A DNA stretch of 64,000 nt from assembly GCF_000002995.4 (NCBI RefSeq), contig NW_025062479.1, forward strand, positions 13,221,721 to 13,285,720. The letters run 5' to 3'. Of this stretch, positions 63,781 through 64,000 are shown one piece after another. Source of the stretch: Brugia malayi (lineage: Eukaryota > Nematoda > Chromadorea > Rhabditida > Onchocercidae). A program made the translations under genes and the position numbers. The notes below the pieces were generated by a model. The model was given only the letters and a program-made list of their open reading frames with translations, ran no database searches and was not told the origin of the DNA. Within the stretch, counting starts at the first letter, position 1, and every line of letters begins with the position of its first letter.

Positions 63781-64000
63781 TCTTTACGCAAAATTGTTTA
63801 ATTTATTCTGTTATTCCTATTCGTTTTCAAGTTTCATAAACGAGGATTTTTAAATTTCATTGCATATTGCAACGTATTTTAAACATATTGAGAGTTGATT
63901 TCCTCTTGTTTTTGCTAAAGTTTATTATGATAACTTGTCTGTGATAATTTATGCCGATATTAACAGCAGAACATTCTAAGAAATGATTATCGATCTCTTT
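63781..64000. other. LETM1 3' flank
   Basis: Only 220 bp, AT-rich, probably 3' UTR. Nothing else seen. Confidence 0.5.

Overview
The window is nuclear genomic DNA of a nematode. The evidence is high AT content, many short exons split by AT-rich introns with TTTCAG-type acceptors, and acceptor-like sites just upstream of several start codons that look like spliced-leader addition sites. The conserved proteins are all animal families, and one gene is a nematode-style secreted protein with Kunitz and lustrin-type Cys-rich repeats. Long introns and many long A/T homopolymers suggest a parasitic clade III (filarial/spirurid-like) nematode rather than Caenorhabditis; that assignment is inference. 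I saw no tRNA, rRNA, CRISPR array or intact transposon.

Layout. 1-137 (+) is the 3' end of an unrecognised gene. 1813-14689 (-) is one long gene for a secreted modular protein: signal peptide, chitin-binding-like Cys module, many lustrin repeats, three Kunitz domains and EB/EGF-like modules at the C-terminus. 18322-20400 (-) is a FAM102/EEIG1 (sym-3-like) NT-C2 protein. 23405-26294 (-) is a WBP4/FBP21-like spliceosomal protein. 27172-34069 (-) is RABL6, whose 3.45-kb intron holds a complete intronless gene for a multi-pass membrane RING protein (30903-31841, same strand). 34651-37212 (-) is the N-terminal methyltransferase NTMT1. 38428-40496 (+) is a ZIP zinc transporter. 40915-44449 (-) is WRAP53/TCAB1. 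45447-50515 (+) is the condensin II kleisin NCAPH2 (kle-2). 52289-57303 (-) is RINT1. 58894-63780 (+) is mitochondrial LETM1.

The genes are mostly unrelated housekeeping functions: splicing, small GTPase signalling, protein alpha-N-methylation, zinc transport, telomerase/Cajal body RNP assembly, chromosome condensation, ER-Golgi tethering and mitochondrial ion exchange. Pairs such as WRAP53/NCAPH2 and RINT1/LETM1 are divergent and probably share promoter regions. NTMT1, RABL6 and WBP4 run head-to-tail on the minus strand with gaps of about 0.6-0.9 kb, so a loose operon is possible but unproven.

The least explained items are the RING gene nested in RABL6, an orphan exon-like segment in WRAP53 intron 1 that resembles the WD40 start of the GATOR2 subunit MIOS, a roughly 210-bp tandem duplication in the last intron of the Kunitz/lustrin gene, and a few small palindromes and direct repeats in intergenic DNA. 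I found no convincing undescribed multi-gene system.
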